Positions 34,643-43,430 are shown, counted from the first letter of the stretch. The stretch: DNA of 64,000 nucleotides from Brevibacterium atlanticum (GCF_011617245.1 NZ_CP050152.1:744001-808000), one strand, 5' to 3'. Notes: a model not told the origin generated them from the letters alone. Numbers and translations are program-made.

Positions 34643-35541
34643 GTCTGCGTACACACGAAACAACTGACGCCGAGGCGCGGTCGGTCGACGCTGAGTCACG
34701 GCTATCCGACACGACGACACAGCCGTCCGTCACTGAGTCACGAGCAACTGGCACCGGGGCGCAGTCCCCACACGATGAGGTGACCAGCAGCGAGCTTCTC
34801 ACCGTGCACTCTGCCCGGGCTCTGGCGGGACGGAATGTGGTCTTCGCCGGACACGGACTGCCCACGCTGGCAGTGTCGCTCGCGCAGCACACCGTGGCGC
34901 CGCACGTTGAGATCGTCTACGAATCGGGAGTCACCGGGGCCCGACCGCCCGCCATGCCCCGCAGCATCTCGGACTCGATTCTGGTCCCGGGAGCCGCCTC
35001 GGTGATGCCGATGACCCACCTGTTCAACTACGTTCTGCAAGGTCAGCGCATCGACGTCGGATTCCTCGGCGCCGCGCAGGTCGACAAGTACGGGAACCTC
35101 AACTCCACGCTCATCGGCGATGACTGGGAACATCCCGACAGTCGCCTGCCGGGATCGGGCGGTGCCATCGAGGCCATGGCCGGCGCGGCCGAGATCTTCC
35201 TCGTCATGCGTCGGCACACCCCGCGCACCTTCGTCGAGAACCTCGACTTCGTCACGTCACCGGGGCCGAAGAGGGCCGCCGAGGCGGAGGTCGGTTCCAT
35301 GCCCGCCGGCGCCGGCGTCACCCACGTGATCACCGACCTGGGCATCATGACGAGGTCTGCTCGCGACGAGGAGCTCACCCTGACCGCCGTCCATCCCGGC
35401 GTCGACCCCGCCGAGGTGGTGCGGCAGACGGGGTGGAATCTCCAGGTCTCGCCCGACCTCGAAATGACGCAGCCGCCGAGTGTCGACGAGCTGTCGCTGC
35501 TGCGAGAACAGCTCGATCCCACACGTATCTACCTCCGCTGA
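34639..35541 (+). CDS. CoA-transferase, beta subunit (GctB-like)
   Basis: 300 residues. The first 45 or so are a polar Thr/Ser/Glu-rich extension not expected in the family. The core begins at SSELLTVHSARALAGRNVVF. YESGVTGARPP sits where the beta-subunit active-site Glu of GctB-type enzymes is expected, and IDVGFLGAAQVDKYGNLNST is a typical later segment. It is coupled to the alpha subunit by a 4-nt overlap. The stop codon lies inside a 26-bp tandem duplication. Confidence 0.87.
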   Translation: MSLRTHETTDAEARSVDAESRLSDTTTQPSVTESRATGTGAQSPHDEVTSSELLTVHSARALAGRNVVFAGHGLPTLAVSLAQHTVAPHVEIVYESGVTGARPPAMPRSISDSILVPGAASVMPMTHLFNYVLQGQRIDVGFLGAAQVDKYGNLNSTLIGDDWEHPDSRLPGSGGAIEAMAGAAEIFLVMRRHTPRTFVENLDFVTSPGPKRAAEAEVGSMPAGAGVTHVITDLGIMTRSARDEELTLTAVHPGVDPAEVVRQTGWNLQVSPDLEMTQPPSVDELSLLREQLDPTRIYLR

Positions 35542-35596
35542 ACCGCATACGCATCTGCTTCCGCTGAACCGCATACGCATCTGCTTCCGCTGAACC
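35535..35596 (+). repeat. 26-bp tandem repeat across the CoA-transferase stop codon
   Basis: Two full copies of a 26-bp unit beginning CCGCTGAACCGCATACGC, plus a partial third. The beta-subunit TGA is part of the first copy, so slippage added untranslated copies between this gene and the MFS gene. Confidence 0.9.
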
Positions 35597-35612
35597 GAAG
35601 AAGGTTGGAACC

Positions 35613-37049
35613 ATGTCAATGAAGACACACAGCTCGACTGCCTCCCCTCCAGATCCGAACGTGACTCGTCCGGAGCTGCGCCGTGCCGCATGGTCATCGT
35701 GGCTCGGCAGCTCGCTCGAGTACATGGACTTCACGCTCTATACGCTCGCCTCGGCGCTGGTCTTCGGGCCGCTCTTCTTTCCCAACGAAACGCCCGCCGT
35801 CGCGCTGATCTCCAGCCTCGGCGTCTATGGGTCCGGCTTCGTCGTCAGGCCGATCGGCGGATACGTCTTCGGCCTGGTCGGTGACAAGCACGGACGTCGG
35901 ATCGTGCTCATCGTCACCTTGTCGATGATGGGTGTAGCGACGATGGGCATCGGCCTTCTGCCGACCTATGCGCAGATCGGCGTCTGGGCCCCTCTGCTGC
36001 TCGTCGTTCTCCGACTCGTCCAGGGGTTCGGGGCCGGGGCCGAACTCGCGGGTGCCTCGGTGCTCTTGGTCGAATCCTCGCCGGTGCGGCGCAGGGGACT
36101 GTTCGGAGCGATCGTCGCGATGGGCACGAACAGCGGAATCTTCCTGGCCACTGTCCTGTGGACACTGCTCACCCTGTTGCCGGACGACGATTTCCTCAGC
36201 TGGGGCTGGCGGGTCCCGTTCCTGCTGAGCATCGTCACCACATTCGTGGCGCTGGCGATCCGTACGAAGGTCAAGGAATCCCCGGTGTTCGAGGAGGCCA
36301 AGGAGCGCCGCGCCGAGGTGGCCGCGGACAAAGATGCCCAAGCGAGTATCCTTGTCGAGGCGCGCCGGTCGACGAAGTCGTTCCTACTCGCCCTCGGCAT
36401 CCGCATGGGTGAGAATTCCGCGGTCTACCTGGTCAAAGGCTTCATGGTCGGGTGGGTGGTGACCACGACGGGCGTCGATTCTGCGGTGGTCACGACCGGC
36501 ATCATGATCGGCACGGTCATCGGCTTCGGGACCGTGCCGTACTTCGGCAAGCTCAGCGACAAGCTCGGCAGGCGTCCGGTGTTCCTGGGTTTCACGCTGT
36601 TCCAGATCCTCTTCTCGATCCCCGCCATGCTGCTCATCGAAACGGGCAATCCGATCATCATCGCTGCCGTCTTCGCGGTGTTCGTCGGCGGTCCTCTGCC
36701 GAACCTCTACGGTGTCGAGTCGAGCTGGTTGGTCGAGATGTTCGGATCGAAGCACCGCTATACGTTCATGACCACGATCAAGGAAGTCGGATCCGTCGTT
36801 TCGGGCGGATTGGCGCCGGTGATCGCGGCTTCGCTCGTTGCGGTGATCACCGAATCCTGGTGGCCCGTCGCCATCGTCCTCATCCTCTTCGCCAGCTGCG
36901 GCCTCCTCGGTGGACTCTTCGCGCCCGAGACACGCGGTCGCGACCTCACCGTCGAAGCCGATGCGGTGGATGACGCGCGGATCGATGCAAAGAGCGCTCG
37001 ACCGGCAGCGGCGGTGAGCGATAGGAACATCGAGCCGATCGACAGCTGA
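35613..37049 (+). CDS. MHS-family (ShiA/ProP-like) MFS transporter
   Basis: 478 residues, 12 predicted helices. It has SSLEYMDFTLYTLASALVF (helix 1, acidic Glu and Asp as in metabolite:H+ symporters), VRPIGGYVFGLVGDKHGRR (loop 2-3 signature) and VQGFGAGAELAGASVLLVE in helix 4. Family members import organic acids such as shikimate, citrate, ketoglutarate or proline betaine. It follows the CoA-transferase genes after 71 nt and likely imports their acid substrate. Confidence 0.87.
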   Translation: MSMKTHSSTASPPDPNVTRPELRRAAWSSWLGSSLEYMDFTLYTLASALVFGPLFFPNETPAVALISSLGVYGSGFVVRPIGGYVFGLVGDKHGRRIVLIVTLSMMGVATMGIGLLPTYAQIGVWAPLLLVVLRLVQGFGAGAELAGASVLLVESSPVRRRGLFGAIVAMGTNSGIFLATVLWTLLTLLPDDDFLSWGWRVPFLLSIVTTFVALAIRTKVKESPVFEEAKERRAEVAADKDAQASILVEARRSTKSFLLALGIRMGENSAVYLVKGFMVGWVVTTTGVDSAVVTTGIMIGTVIGFGTVPYFGKLSDKLGRRPVFLGFTLFQILFSIPAMLLIETGNPIIIAAVFAVFVGGPLPNLYGVESSWLVEMFGSKHRYTFMTTIKEVGSVVSGGLAPVIAASLVAVITESWWPVAIVLILFASCGLLGGLFAPETRGRDLTVEADAVDDARIDAKSARPAAAVSDRNIEPIDS

Positions 37050-37098
37050 CGTCTCCACTCGCTGGGCGATGAGCGCCGCATCAGGATGAGGCGGCGCG

Positions 37099-37256
37099 AC
37101 CAGGTGCGACCGTGCGGTCGGGTGGGACTGTGCGACCAGGTGGGACTGTGCAGTCGGGTGGAACAGGGGAACCGTGCGATTGGGTGGAATCACGGGGCCG
37201 GGCGGTTGGGTGGAACTGCGCAGCCGGGCGGTTGGGTGGAACTGCGCAGCCGGGCG
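37099..37256 (+). repeat. Degenerate tandem array (18-bp then 26-bp units) beside the HNH gene
   Basis: Three 18-bp units (37099-37152; e.g. ACCAGGTGGGACTGTGCA) pass into four 26-bp units (37153-37256), of which the last two are identical. All share a GGGTGG core. The array ends 15 bp before the HNH gene's stop. It is non-coding. Confidence 0.8.
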
Positions 37257-37271
37257 GGCAGAGGCCCGCGG

Positions 37272-39779
37272 TCAGAACGGTGGGGGATCGACCGTGAGGT
37301 CGTGGTCCCAGTTCACCTTCTTGGGCGCAAAGTGGCGGTCCCAGGGATCGTCGGCTCTGCGGCCCGCGGTCCTCGCGGTGCGCTCGGGCCGTGTTGTGGT
37401 GTCGTCAGAGTCACCGGTGCCAGTGCGGCCGGTGCTGCTGCCGCGGGTGCTTCCGGCGGACCCATTGGGGTCGGTCGTATCCTTGGGGTCGTCGGGCCCG
37501 TTGGGATCGAAGGGAATGTCTTCGATATCGAGTCCCGAGAGGCGGTACCACTTCACCACGCGCGCGTACCGGGCGTTTCCGGTCAGCTGCTTCAGCGCCG
37601 ACGGGTTGCTTCCGGCGGGGAGGCAGGGCTGGAAGACAGAGTTCTCCCAGTCGAGACAGCGCTGCAGTCGCAGCCGCTTCCGGGCGGCTCGCTGCTTCGC
37701 GAACGCTCTCGACAGGCGCTGCTCCCGTTCTTCGCGCGCTGCCTCGAGCCGCTTCTTCTCGTCCCGGTCGCGAATCGTCGACTCACCGGGCATGAGCTCG
37801 AGCACCTGCGGTGCAGGCGGGACCACCTCTGCGGGCAGACTCCACCGCTTGAGGCGCAGTTGTGCCAGGGCAGCGATCTCGAGGGCGTGGGCGATGTTGA
37901 TCGGCTGTTCGGGCGCGACCACAGTGGTCGAGATTCCGTGCCGGAATCTGTACTCGACCTCGCCGGACTTGGGCATGGCGACGCCATAACGGTCGGCGGT
38001 CTTGAGCGCGTGGTGCTTCTTGCACAGCGGATGGAGGTTTCCGAACCGGGTCAGACCGCCCTTGGCGGGCGCGAGGTGGAAGAACGGGACGACGTGGTCC
38101 ATCTCCGCTCGCTCCGCCCGGCGTGAGCAGCCCGGGACGGTGCAGACCGTCCACTGCTCGATGAGGGTCTTCCGCAGATCCTGCGGAACCACGTAGCTCG
38201 TGGCTTTCGCATCGATCGGTGTCCCGGTGGCGGGATCGGTGAGGATCCGCTGGATGGACTTCGACCGTCCCGCGATGGTGCGGGCAACGTCGGCGGGCAC
38301 GGGCGAACCGTCGGCGAACGTTCCGGGAAGGTCAGAGTCGCCGGTCAGGCTGAGGAACGGCACGGTCACCACGGTGGCGGCCTGGTGCGACAGCCACTGC
38401 TGGGTCGTCGGCATGCGCAGCTTCACCCAGTACTCCACGGGACCACGGTCATCCTCGTCGGCGCCGAACGCGGAACCGGCAGAGCGGTCGGCAACAGCCT
38501 CAGCGTCGGGCTGGTCGTTCGTCGGAGCCGGGACAGACTGTTGCCCAGAAGCGCCGCTGGTCTTCGGTGCGACGGCCGGGTCGCTCGACGATCCCGCACT
38601 CGCCGCATGATTTGCGACCTTCTTGGCGAAGTCGGCGAGGCCGTCTTCGGAATCCACGCCGGCAACGAGTTCGCCGTTCGCATCGAGCAGCGATGCCTCG
38701 TTCGTCGTCTGGAACCCCGTGACGGGATCGACGGAGACGACCTTGACGTTCAGCTCCGGCACAGGCCGGATGAACAGGTCGTACCTGAGCTGGTCGATGG
38801 ACCGTTCGTCGCTGACGGCGACCCCGGGCGGGAGGTCGAATGAGGTGTTGTTCTTCCCATGCACGGCCAGCGCCATGCCGGTGATGCGGTCATAGCTTGA
38901 GAAGATCTCGGCCGAGGGGCCGCTGACGATGAGGCTGGCAGAGCCGTCCTTGTGTCCCTCGACGTCGACGCGACGACGCTTGGCGGCGACCTCGGTCAGG
39001 TCGGACGGGGGTACGAGGAGGCTGATCGCCTTGGCCAGCGCCTTGCGCAGGGTCTCGCAGGTGATATCGATTCGCTTGGTTGCGAGGAAGGCATCGAGCT
39101 CGGGCAGATGTTCGAACGCCACGTTCGCGCACAACTGGGCGGCGACGTCGACGTGTGCCTGAGTGAACTCGCCGCCGCGCACGCGGTCGGCAAAGCGGGG
39201 GAGACCGTAGAAGATCGTCATGGCCCACGCCATCTGTCGGTTGGTGCGTGCGGCGTTGGTGCCGAGCACCGTTGAGATCTCGACGAGATCCTCTGCGTCC
39301 ACATTCTCGTAGACCCACTGCGAGAAGCACATGCGGCGGTCGAACGCGGGGAAGTCCGGCAGCGCCGACGCGGTGTCGTCCTCGGCTTCTGCAGTGGCCG
39401 TCTCAGTCTGCGAGCGAGCGAACGCTTCATCGAAAGGCAGGATCGCGGTCGAGGGCGCGACGGCTGCGGTCGTGCTGGGCTCGAGATCGGTCGCAGTCTT
39501 CTCCTCCTGGGCGAGGCGGTCCAGGGTCCCGGCGATCGTCGTGCAACGGAACGGCTGGGCGCCTTCGGGGACGGCGAATTCGTAGTCGAGGAGGATCTGC
39601 TCGAGAACTACGGCGGAAGCCGATTCGAGGACTTCGAAACGGGCGCGGTCGGAGGCCACGGCCGCCTCGGCGAAGCGGGACATGTTCGACTCGAAGCGGA
39701 TGGCAAAGCGGGGCGAGGCCGCCGTTGTCTCTGCTGTGTCTGCGTTCGACCCGGTCGAACGTGCCTTGGTGCCCTTCAT
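37272..39779 (-). CDS. DUF222/13E12-type protein with C-terminal HNH endonuclease motif
   Basis: 835 residues from ATG 39779; the promoter at 39847-39875 rules out the longer GTG start at 39845. The N-terminal half is the helical DUF222 region (CFSQWVYENVDAEDLVEI, VRGGEFTQAHVDVAAQLC). Near residues 555-605 lies the HNH motif: CTVPGCSRRAE, MDHVVPF, GNLHPLCKKHHALK, with the usual two Cys pairs and His-Asn-His. Low-complexity Asp/Thr/Gly-rich segments occur mid-protein and near the C-terminus. DUF222-HNH proteins form large paralogous families in actinobacteria, including the repeated REP13E12 elements. Role unknown. Tandem-repeat arrays flank it on both sides. Confidence 0.85.
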   Translation of the reverse strand: MKGTKARSTGSNADTAETTAASPRFAIRFESNMSRFAEAAVASDRARFEVLESASAVVLEQILLDYEFAVPEGAQPFRCTTIAGTLDRLAQEEKTATDLEPSTTAAVAPSTAILPFDEAFARSQTETATAEAEDDTASALPDFPAFDRRMCFSQWVYENVDAEDLVEISTVLGTNAARTNRQMAWAMTIFYGLPRFADRVRGGEFTQAHVDVAAQLCANVAFEHLPELDAFLATKRIDITCETLRKALAKAISLLVPPSDLTEVAAKRRRVDVEGHKDGSASLIVSGPSAEIFSSYDRITGMALAVHGKNNTSFDLPPGVAVSDERSIDQLRYDLFIRPVPELNVKVVSVDPVTGFQTTNEASLLDANGELVAGVDSEDGLADFAKKVANHAASAGSSSDPAVAPKTSGASGQQSVPAPTNDQPDAEAVADRSAGSAFGADEDDRGPVEYWVKLRMPTTQQWLSHQAATVVTVPFLSLTGDSDLPGTFADGSPVPADVARTIAGRSKSIQRILTDPATGTPIDAKATSYVVPQDLRKTLIEQWTVCTVPGCSRRAERAEMDHVVPFFHLAPAKGGLTRFGNLHPLCKKHHALKTADRYGVAMPKSGEVEYRFRHGISTTVVAPEQPINIAHALEIAALAQLRLKRWSLPAEVVPPAPQVLELMPGESTIRDRDEKKRLEAAREEREQRLSRAFAKQRAARKRLRLQRCLDWENSVFQPCLPAGSNPSALKQLTGNARYARVVKWYRLSGLDIEDIPFDPNGPDDPKDTTDPNGSAGSTRGSSTGRTGTGDSDDTTTRPERTARTAGRRADDPWDRHFAPKKVNWDHDLTVDPPPF

Positions 39780-39846
39780 TGCGATTTCACCTGCCTCGGA
39801 CTTCGTTGTCGGAGATGTGGAGCTGATTTGAAAAGCTGTTACCACT

Positions 39847-39875
39847 ATGATAATCGATCAAGTGAGCGATGACAA
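39847..39875 (-). promoter_or_regulatory. Sigma-70-type promoter of the HNH gene
   Basis: On the minus strand, TTGTCA and TATCAT are separated by exactly 17 bp, within one base each of TTGACA and TATAAT. Transcription would start near 39840, leaving about 60 nt of leader before ATG 39779. The region is markedly AT-rich. Confidence 0.65.
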
Positions 39876-39955
39876 TAGAAAAATAAAAATAGTTTCGAAT
39901 ATGTTTCGATGACCAGTGACCAGTGGTTTCGTTGTCCGACCATCTTCGCATCCGG

Positions 39956-40109
39956 CACTGACACAAGAACCACGGCCGGCTGACACGAGGTTCACGGCAG
40001 GCCGACGCAAGAACTGCGGCTGGTTGACACGAGGTTCACGAGCGGTTGACACGAGAACTGTGGCCGGCTGACATGAATGTGACGGTCGGCTGACACGAGC
40101 TCGTCGACC
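39956..40109 (+). repeat. Seven-unit, 22-bp tandem array with constant TGACACGAG core
   Basis: Seven consecutive 22-bp units begin GGCTGACACGAG or close variants; the second half of each unit varies. The period is about two helical turns, so the cores lie on one face of the DNA, as in iteron-like binding arrays. It lies upstream of the HNH gene. No stable open frame is evident. Confidence 0.8.
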
Positions 40110-40146
40110 GCCTGGCGCTGGAGCGGCTCCCGCCTGCGTATCGCGG

Positions 40147-40276
40147 AATCCGGCCATGGCGCTGGGGATCGAAGCCCGGCCAGGACGCCGGGGATCGAAG
40201 CCCGGCCATTGCGCGAGAGGTCGCAATCCGGCCAGGGCACTAACGATCGATACCCGGCAGAGATCGGGAGATCGGA
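40147..40276 (+). repeat. Five-unit, 26-bp tandem array
   Basis: Five 26-bp units follow the pattern [A/T]xxCCGGCC near the start and GATCGA near the end, with variable middles. The array starts 37 bp after the 22-bp array. The period equals that of the arrays at 37153-37256 and 35535-35596, but the sequences are unrelated. Confidence 0.8.
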
Positions 40277-40654
40277 ACCCAGTCAAAGGTTCGGAGAACA
40301 TGCCACCGAAACGAGGGACAACCTCGGCGGGGGTGGGATTTCCGGGTGAAACAGCTCACCTCATCGGTTATGCTGATCGGGTTGCCGGATGCGACCCATG
40401 AGGTCGGTACTCGCCTACATGCGAGCCGTATCCGCACAGCGCGCAGCCGCGGCGCCCTTCACCAAGGGCGAACACCACGGAGCGCGCAGGCGTCACCGCA
40501 CCATCCTTCACTGGTGACCAGTTCTTCGTCCCGACCGCCACGGCGAACCCATTCGGGGGAGTCCGACGTCGTGCCAGCGATGGCCCGCGGCCAGACGATC
40601 ACTGCCGGCAGCAGAGCATCCGCCCGCCCGCCGCATCAACCACGAGGACCAACC
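40277..40654. other. Region upstream of malic enzyme
   Basis: 378 bp between the repeat array and the malic enzyme start. The malic enzyme frame stays open back to 40346, but the extra N-terminal residues (Arg/Ser/Pro-rich) do not resemble the family and lack a ribosome site. Probably leader and promoter. No clear hairpin or -10/-35 pair seen. Confidence 0.4.
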
Positions 40655-41860
40655 ATGACGACCACAGCCTCCAACTCGACCTCCGCCGCTCAGAACTCGC
40701 AGGCTCCCATCACCGATGAGGAGATCTTCGCTGCGCACGAGGGCGGCAAGCTGTCCGCCGAGCTGACCAGCCCGCTCGAGACCCAGCGTGATCTTTCGAT
40801 CGCCTACACCCCGGGAGTGGCCAAGGTCTGCACTGCGATCAAGGACGAACCGCAGCTGGCCCGCACGCACACGTGGACCGGCCGCCTCGTTGCGGTCATC
40901 TCCGACGGGTCGGCTGTGCTCGGCCTCGGTGACATCGGCCCCGCCGCATCACTGCCGGTGATGGAGGGCAAGTGCGCCCTGTTCAAGTCGTTCTCCGGGC
41001 TCAACGCGATCCCGATCGTGCTCGACACCAATGACACCGACGAGATCGTCGAGACCATCGTCCGCATGGCTCCGACCTTCGGTGCGATCAACCTCGAGGA
41101 CATCTCCGCTCCACGCTGCTTCGAGATCGAGGATCGGGTCAAGGAAGCCCTCGACATCCCCGTCATGCATGATGACCAGCACGGCACCGCCGTCGTCGTC
41201 CTCGCCGCGCTGACGAATGCGCTGCGCGTGGTCGACAAGCCCTTCGATTCCATCCGCGTCGCCGTCTCCGGTGCCGGTGCTGCAGGCGTGGCCGTCGCGA
41301 AGATCCTCGCCGACGCTGGAGTCAGTGACGTCGTTGTGCTCGATTCCAAGGGAATCGTCGAATCCGGCCGGGCCGACCTCTCCGAGACCAAGCAGGCCAT
41401 CGCCGCATCAACCAATCCGCGCGGGATCTCCGGCGGGATCGGCGAGGCCCTCGACGGAGCCGACGTCTTCATCGGCGTCTCCGGAGGCACCATCGACGAG
41501 GTTCACCTGGAGAAGATGGCCGACGACGCGATCATCTTCGCCCTGTCGAACCCCAACCCCGAGGTGACCCCCGATATCGCCGCGAAGTACGCGACCGTGG
41601 TGGCCACCGGGCGCAGCGACTTCCCGAATCAGATTAACAACGTTCTCGCGTTCCCCGGGATCTTCCGCGGTGCGCTCGACGCCGACGCCAGCGAGATCAC
41701 CGACGACATGAAACTCGTCGCGGCCCGTGCGATCGCCGATCTCGTCGGCGATGACCTGGCTCCGGGGTACGTAGTGCCCGGTGCGCTCGATTCTAGGGTG
41801 GCCCCGGCCGTCGCCGAGGCGGTCGAGAAGTCCGCGTTGGAGGCGATGACCGAGCGCTGA
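40655..41860 (+). CDS. NAD(P)-dependent malic enzyme
   Basis: 401 residues from ATG 40655 (GAGGA site). Short bacterial malic enzyme: SIAYTPGVAKVC (catalytic Tyr region), DGSAVLGLGDIGPAASLPVM, KCALFKSFSG (catalytic Lys), NLEDISAPRCFEIE and PVMHDDQHGTA (metal ligands), the nucleotide motif VSGAGAAGVAVAKIL and IFALSNPNPE. It oxidatively decarboxylates malate to pyruvate with NAD+ or NADP+. Monocistronic: a strong terminator follows. Confidence 0.94.
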   Translation: MTTTASNSTSAAQNSQAPITDEEIFAAHEGGKLSAELTSPLETQRDLSIAYTPGVAKVCTAIKDEPQLARTHTWTGRLVAVISDGSAVLGLGDIGPAASLPVMEGKCALFKSFSGLNAIPIVLDTNDTDEIVETIVRMAPTFGAINLEDISAPRCFEIEDRVKEALDIPVMHDDQHGTAVVVLAALTNALRVVDKPFDSIRVAVSGAGAAGVAVAKILADAGVSDVVVLDSKGIVESGRADLSETKQAIAASTNPRGISGGIGEALDGADVFIGVSGGTIDEVHLEKMADDAIIFALSNPNPEVTPDIAAKYATVVATGRSDFPNQINNVLAFPGIFRGALDADASEITDDMKLVAARAIADLVGDDLAPGYVVPGALDSRVAPAVAEAVEKSALEAMTER

Positions 41861-41904
41861 CGCTTCGGTTGGGCTCTATTCGAGCTGAGTCCGCACACAG
41901 CTGA

Positions 41905-41940
41905 GGGCGGGCGAGGAAGTTTCGACTTCCTCGCCCGCCC
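41905..41940 (+). terminator. Perfect hairpin after malic enzyme
   Basis: GGGCGGGCGAGGAAGT, loop TTCG, ACTTCCTCGCCCGCCC: a 16-bp perfect stem with a stable UUCG-type tetraloop, 44 nt past the stop. Tail is TTCTGCG. It shares the GGGCGGGCGA core with the hairpin at 43255-43294. Confidence 0.8.
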
Positions 41941-42139
41941 TTCTGCGTGTGCCCCGGTAGTGGAGCATCACTCACCGTTAGCCGTAATACCACCCGCAGG
42001 GACGGGGTGGAGTGAGGCTGTCGGTGCGGGATGGTGTCGGCCGGTCGGAGGCTCGGCCCGCTCGAGCCGCCGTCGACGCGGCCCGTGCCGCCCACCGCTA
42101 GCCGCGTGCCGCCCAGGACTTGCCGCGTGCCGCGTCCAG

Positions 42140-42562
42140 TCAGTCGTCGGTGACGGTGATGGTCACGTCGATGTTGCCGCGGGTCGCGTTCGAGTACGGG
42201 CAGACCTGGTGGGCCTTGTCGGCGAGAGCCTGAGCCTCGGCCTTGTCGAGGTGCGGGAGGGTGACCTCGAGTTCGACGGCGAGCTGGAACCCGCCCTCGT
42301 TGTTCTTTCCGATGCTCACTCGCGAGCCGACCGCCGAGTCATCGACGTTCGCCTTGGCCTGACCGGCGACGAGGCGCAGAGCCGAGTGGTAGCAGGCGGC
42401 GTAGCCGACGGCGAAGAGCTGTTCGGGGTTGGTGCCGTTGCCGCTGCCGCCCATCTCAGTGGGAGTCGCGAGATCGACATCGACCTTTCCGTCGCTCGTG
42501 CGGCCGTGGCCGTCGCGGCCTTCGCCGGTGGCCAGTGCTTCTGCGGTGTAGAGAGCCTTCAT
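42140..42562 (-). CDS. ohr: Organic hydroperoxide resistance protein
   Basis: 140 residues from ATG 42562 (AGGAAG site; a frame extension to 42577 lacks one). An OsmC/Ohr fold with both redox cysteines: Cys57 in AVGYAACYHSAL and Cys121 in HQVCPYS. Ohr reduces organic and lipid hydroperoxides, taking electrons through lipoylated proteins. The C-terminus RGNIDVTITV is typical. It is the second gene of the ohrR-ohr operon, 33 nt after ohrR. Confidence 0.94.
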   Translation of the reverse strand: MKALYTAEALATGEGRDGHGRTSDGKVDVDLATPTEMGGSGNGTNPEQLFAVGYAACYHSALRLVAGQAKANVDDSAVGSRVSIGKNNEGGFQLAVELEVTLPHLDKAEAQALADKAHQVCPYSNATRGNIDVTITVTDD

Positions 42563-42595
42563 GATTCTTCCTTTCATCGGTGGTGCAGTGTGGGT

Positions 42596-43096
42596 TCAGG
42601 GGGTGGGTGCGTGATCCCCGCGGAGATTGCCTGTCAGCGTACGGAGGGTCTCCAGCAGTACGGGCAGTGCGTCGGGATCGAGCTGCGTGCGCGCTCCGAT
42701 GCGAGCCGGCACGCATTCGGCGCGTTCCTTGGCCGCCGCGCCCGCGGCGGTCGGGCGAACGAAGACGCTGCGCGAGTCTTCGGCTGATCGATGTCGTGTG
42801 ATGAACCCGAGCTTCTCGAGTCTCGAGAGAAGAGGGGAGAGTGTGCCCGAATCCAGCTGCAGACGTTCGCCGAGGCGCTTGACCGTTACGCCTTCCGGAT
42901 CCGTAATGTCCGGCTCGGCGCTCTTCGACTCCGGGTGGTCGGACTCGGCGCCGTTCTCCCACAGCACGAGCATGACCAGGTACTGCGGATACGTGATGCC
43001 GAGCTCGGCGAGCAGATCCTTGTACGACGCAGTCATCGCACGCGACGCCGAATAGAGGGCGAAGCAGAGCTGCCTGTCGAGATCGAGCGGGTTCAT
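42596..43096 (-). CDS. ohrR: MarR-family hydroperoxide-responsive repressor OhrR
   Basis: 166 residues from ATG 43096; a longer start at 43114 would lie within the operator. The N-terminal LDRQLCFALYSASR contains the peroxide-sensing Cys11 as in one-Cys and two-Cys OhrR. The MarR winged helix spans about residues 55-110 (VKRLGERLQLDSGTLSPLLS, RLEKLGFITR, RSVFV). An acidic insertion (ENGAESDHPESKSAEPD) enlarges the loop after helix 2. It represses itself and ohr until oxidised. Confidence 0.93.
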   Translation of the reverse strand: MNPLDLDRQLCFALYSASRAMTASYKDLLAELGITYPQYLVMLVLWENGAESDHPESKSAEPDITDPEGVTVKRLGERLQLDSGTLSPLLSRLEKLGFITRHRSAEDSRSVFVRPTAAGAAAKERAECVPARIGARTQLDPDALPVLLETLRTLTGNLRGDHAPTP

Positions 43097-43111
43097 ATGG
43101 CAATGGTTGCA

Positions 43112-43126
43112 CACAATTCAATTGTG
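43112..43126. promoter_or_regulatory. OhrR operator
   Basis: CACAATT-C-AATTGTG is a perfect 7-bp inverted repeat about 16 bp before the ohrR start, matching the known TACAATT-N-AATTGTA type site of Bacillus OhrR. Further outward pairs (TGCA) partly extend it. Autorepression of ohrR-ohr is the expected role. Confidence 0.75.
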
Positions 43127-43254
43127 CACAACCAATATGGCGGAATGGGTGTTGTGATCAGGATCGGGAAGTGGTCGTTGAGCGCGGTGACCCTGCTCGG
43201 GGCGTGGGTTGGGCGGTTCTGAAAACGGTGCGGCGAATACAGCGCTGAATACGA

Positions 43255-43294
43255 CTGAGGGGCGGGCGAAGATCTCTCTTCGCCCGCCCCTCAG
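43255..43294 (-). terminator. 18-bp perfect hairpin after the SPFH gene
   Basis: CTGAGGGGCGGGCGAAGA pairs with TCTTCGCCCGCCCCTCAG around loop TCTC. It lies 137 nt downstream of the SPFH gene and upstream of ohrR. No T-run, but the stem is very stable. Confidence 0.7.
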
Positions 43295-43430
43295 CGGTCT
43301 GGCGTGGGCGATGTTCCCGCGAATATTGTCGGTTCGGCCCGTGGAGTGCCGCTCCGCCCTCGATGTGGCGCTTCATCCATGATGCGGGGTCGGCGGCCGG
43401 TCGGTCCTGCGGGCTCAGCGCCGGTTACTG

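Noticed and set aside
37272..39779. Mobile element or intein based on the HNH motif
   Set aside because: No terminal inverted repeats, transposase or intein splice motifs. The DUF222 N-terminal region fits a stand-alone 13E12-type gene.
39956..40276. CRISPR-like direct repeats
   Set aside because: Units are contiguous 22 or 26 bp with no separate spacers, repeats are degenerate, and no cas genes are nearby.
42580..43222. Extra small genes on the + strand opposite ohrR
   Set aside because: They lack ribosome sites and are antisense to a fully recognisable MarR-family gene.
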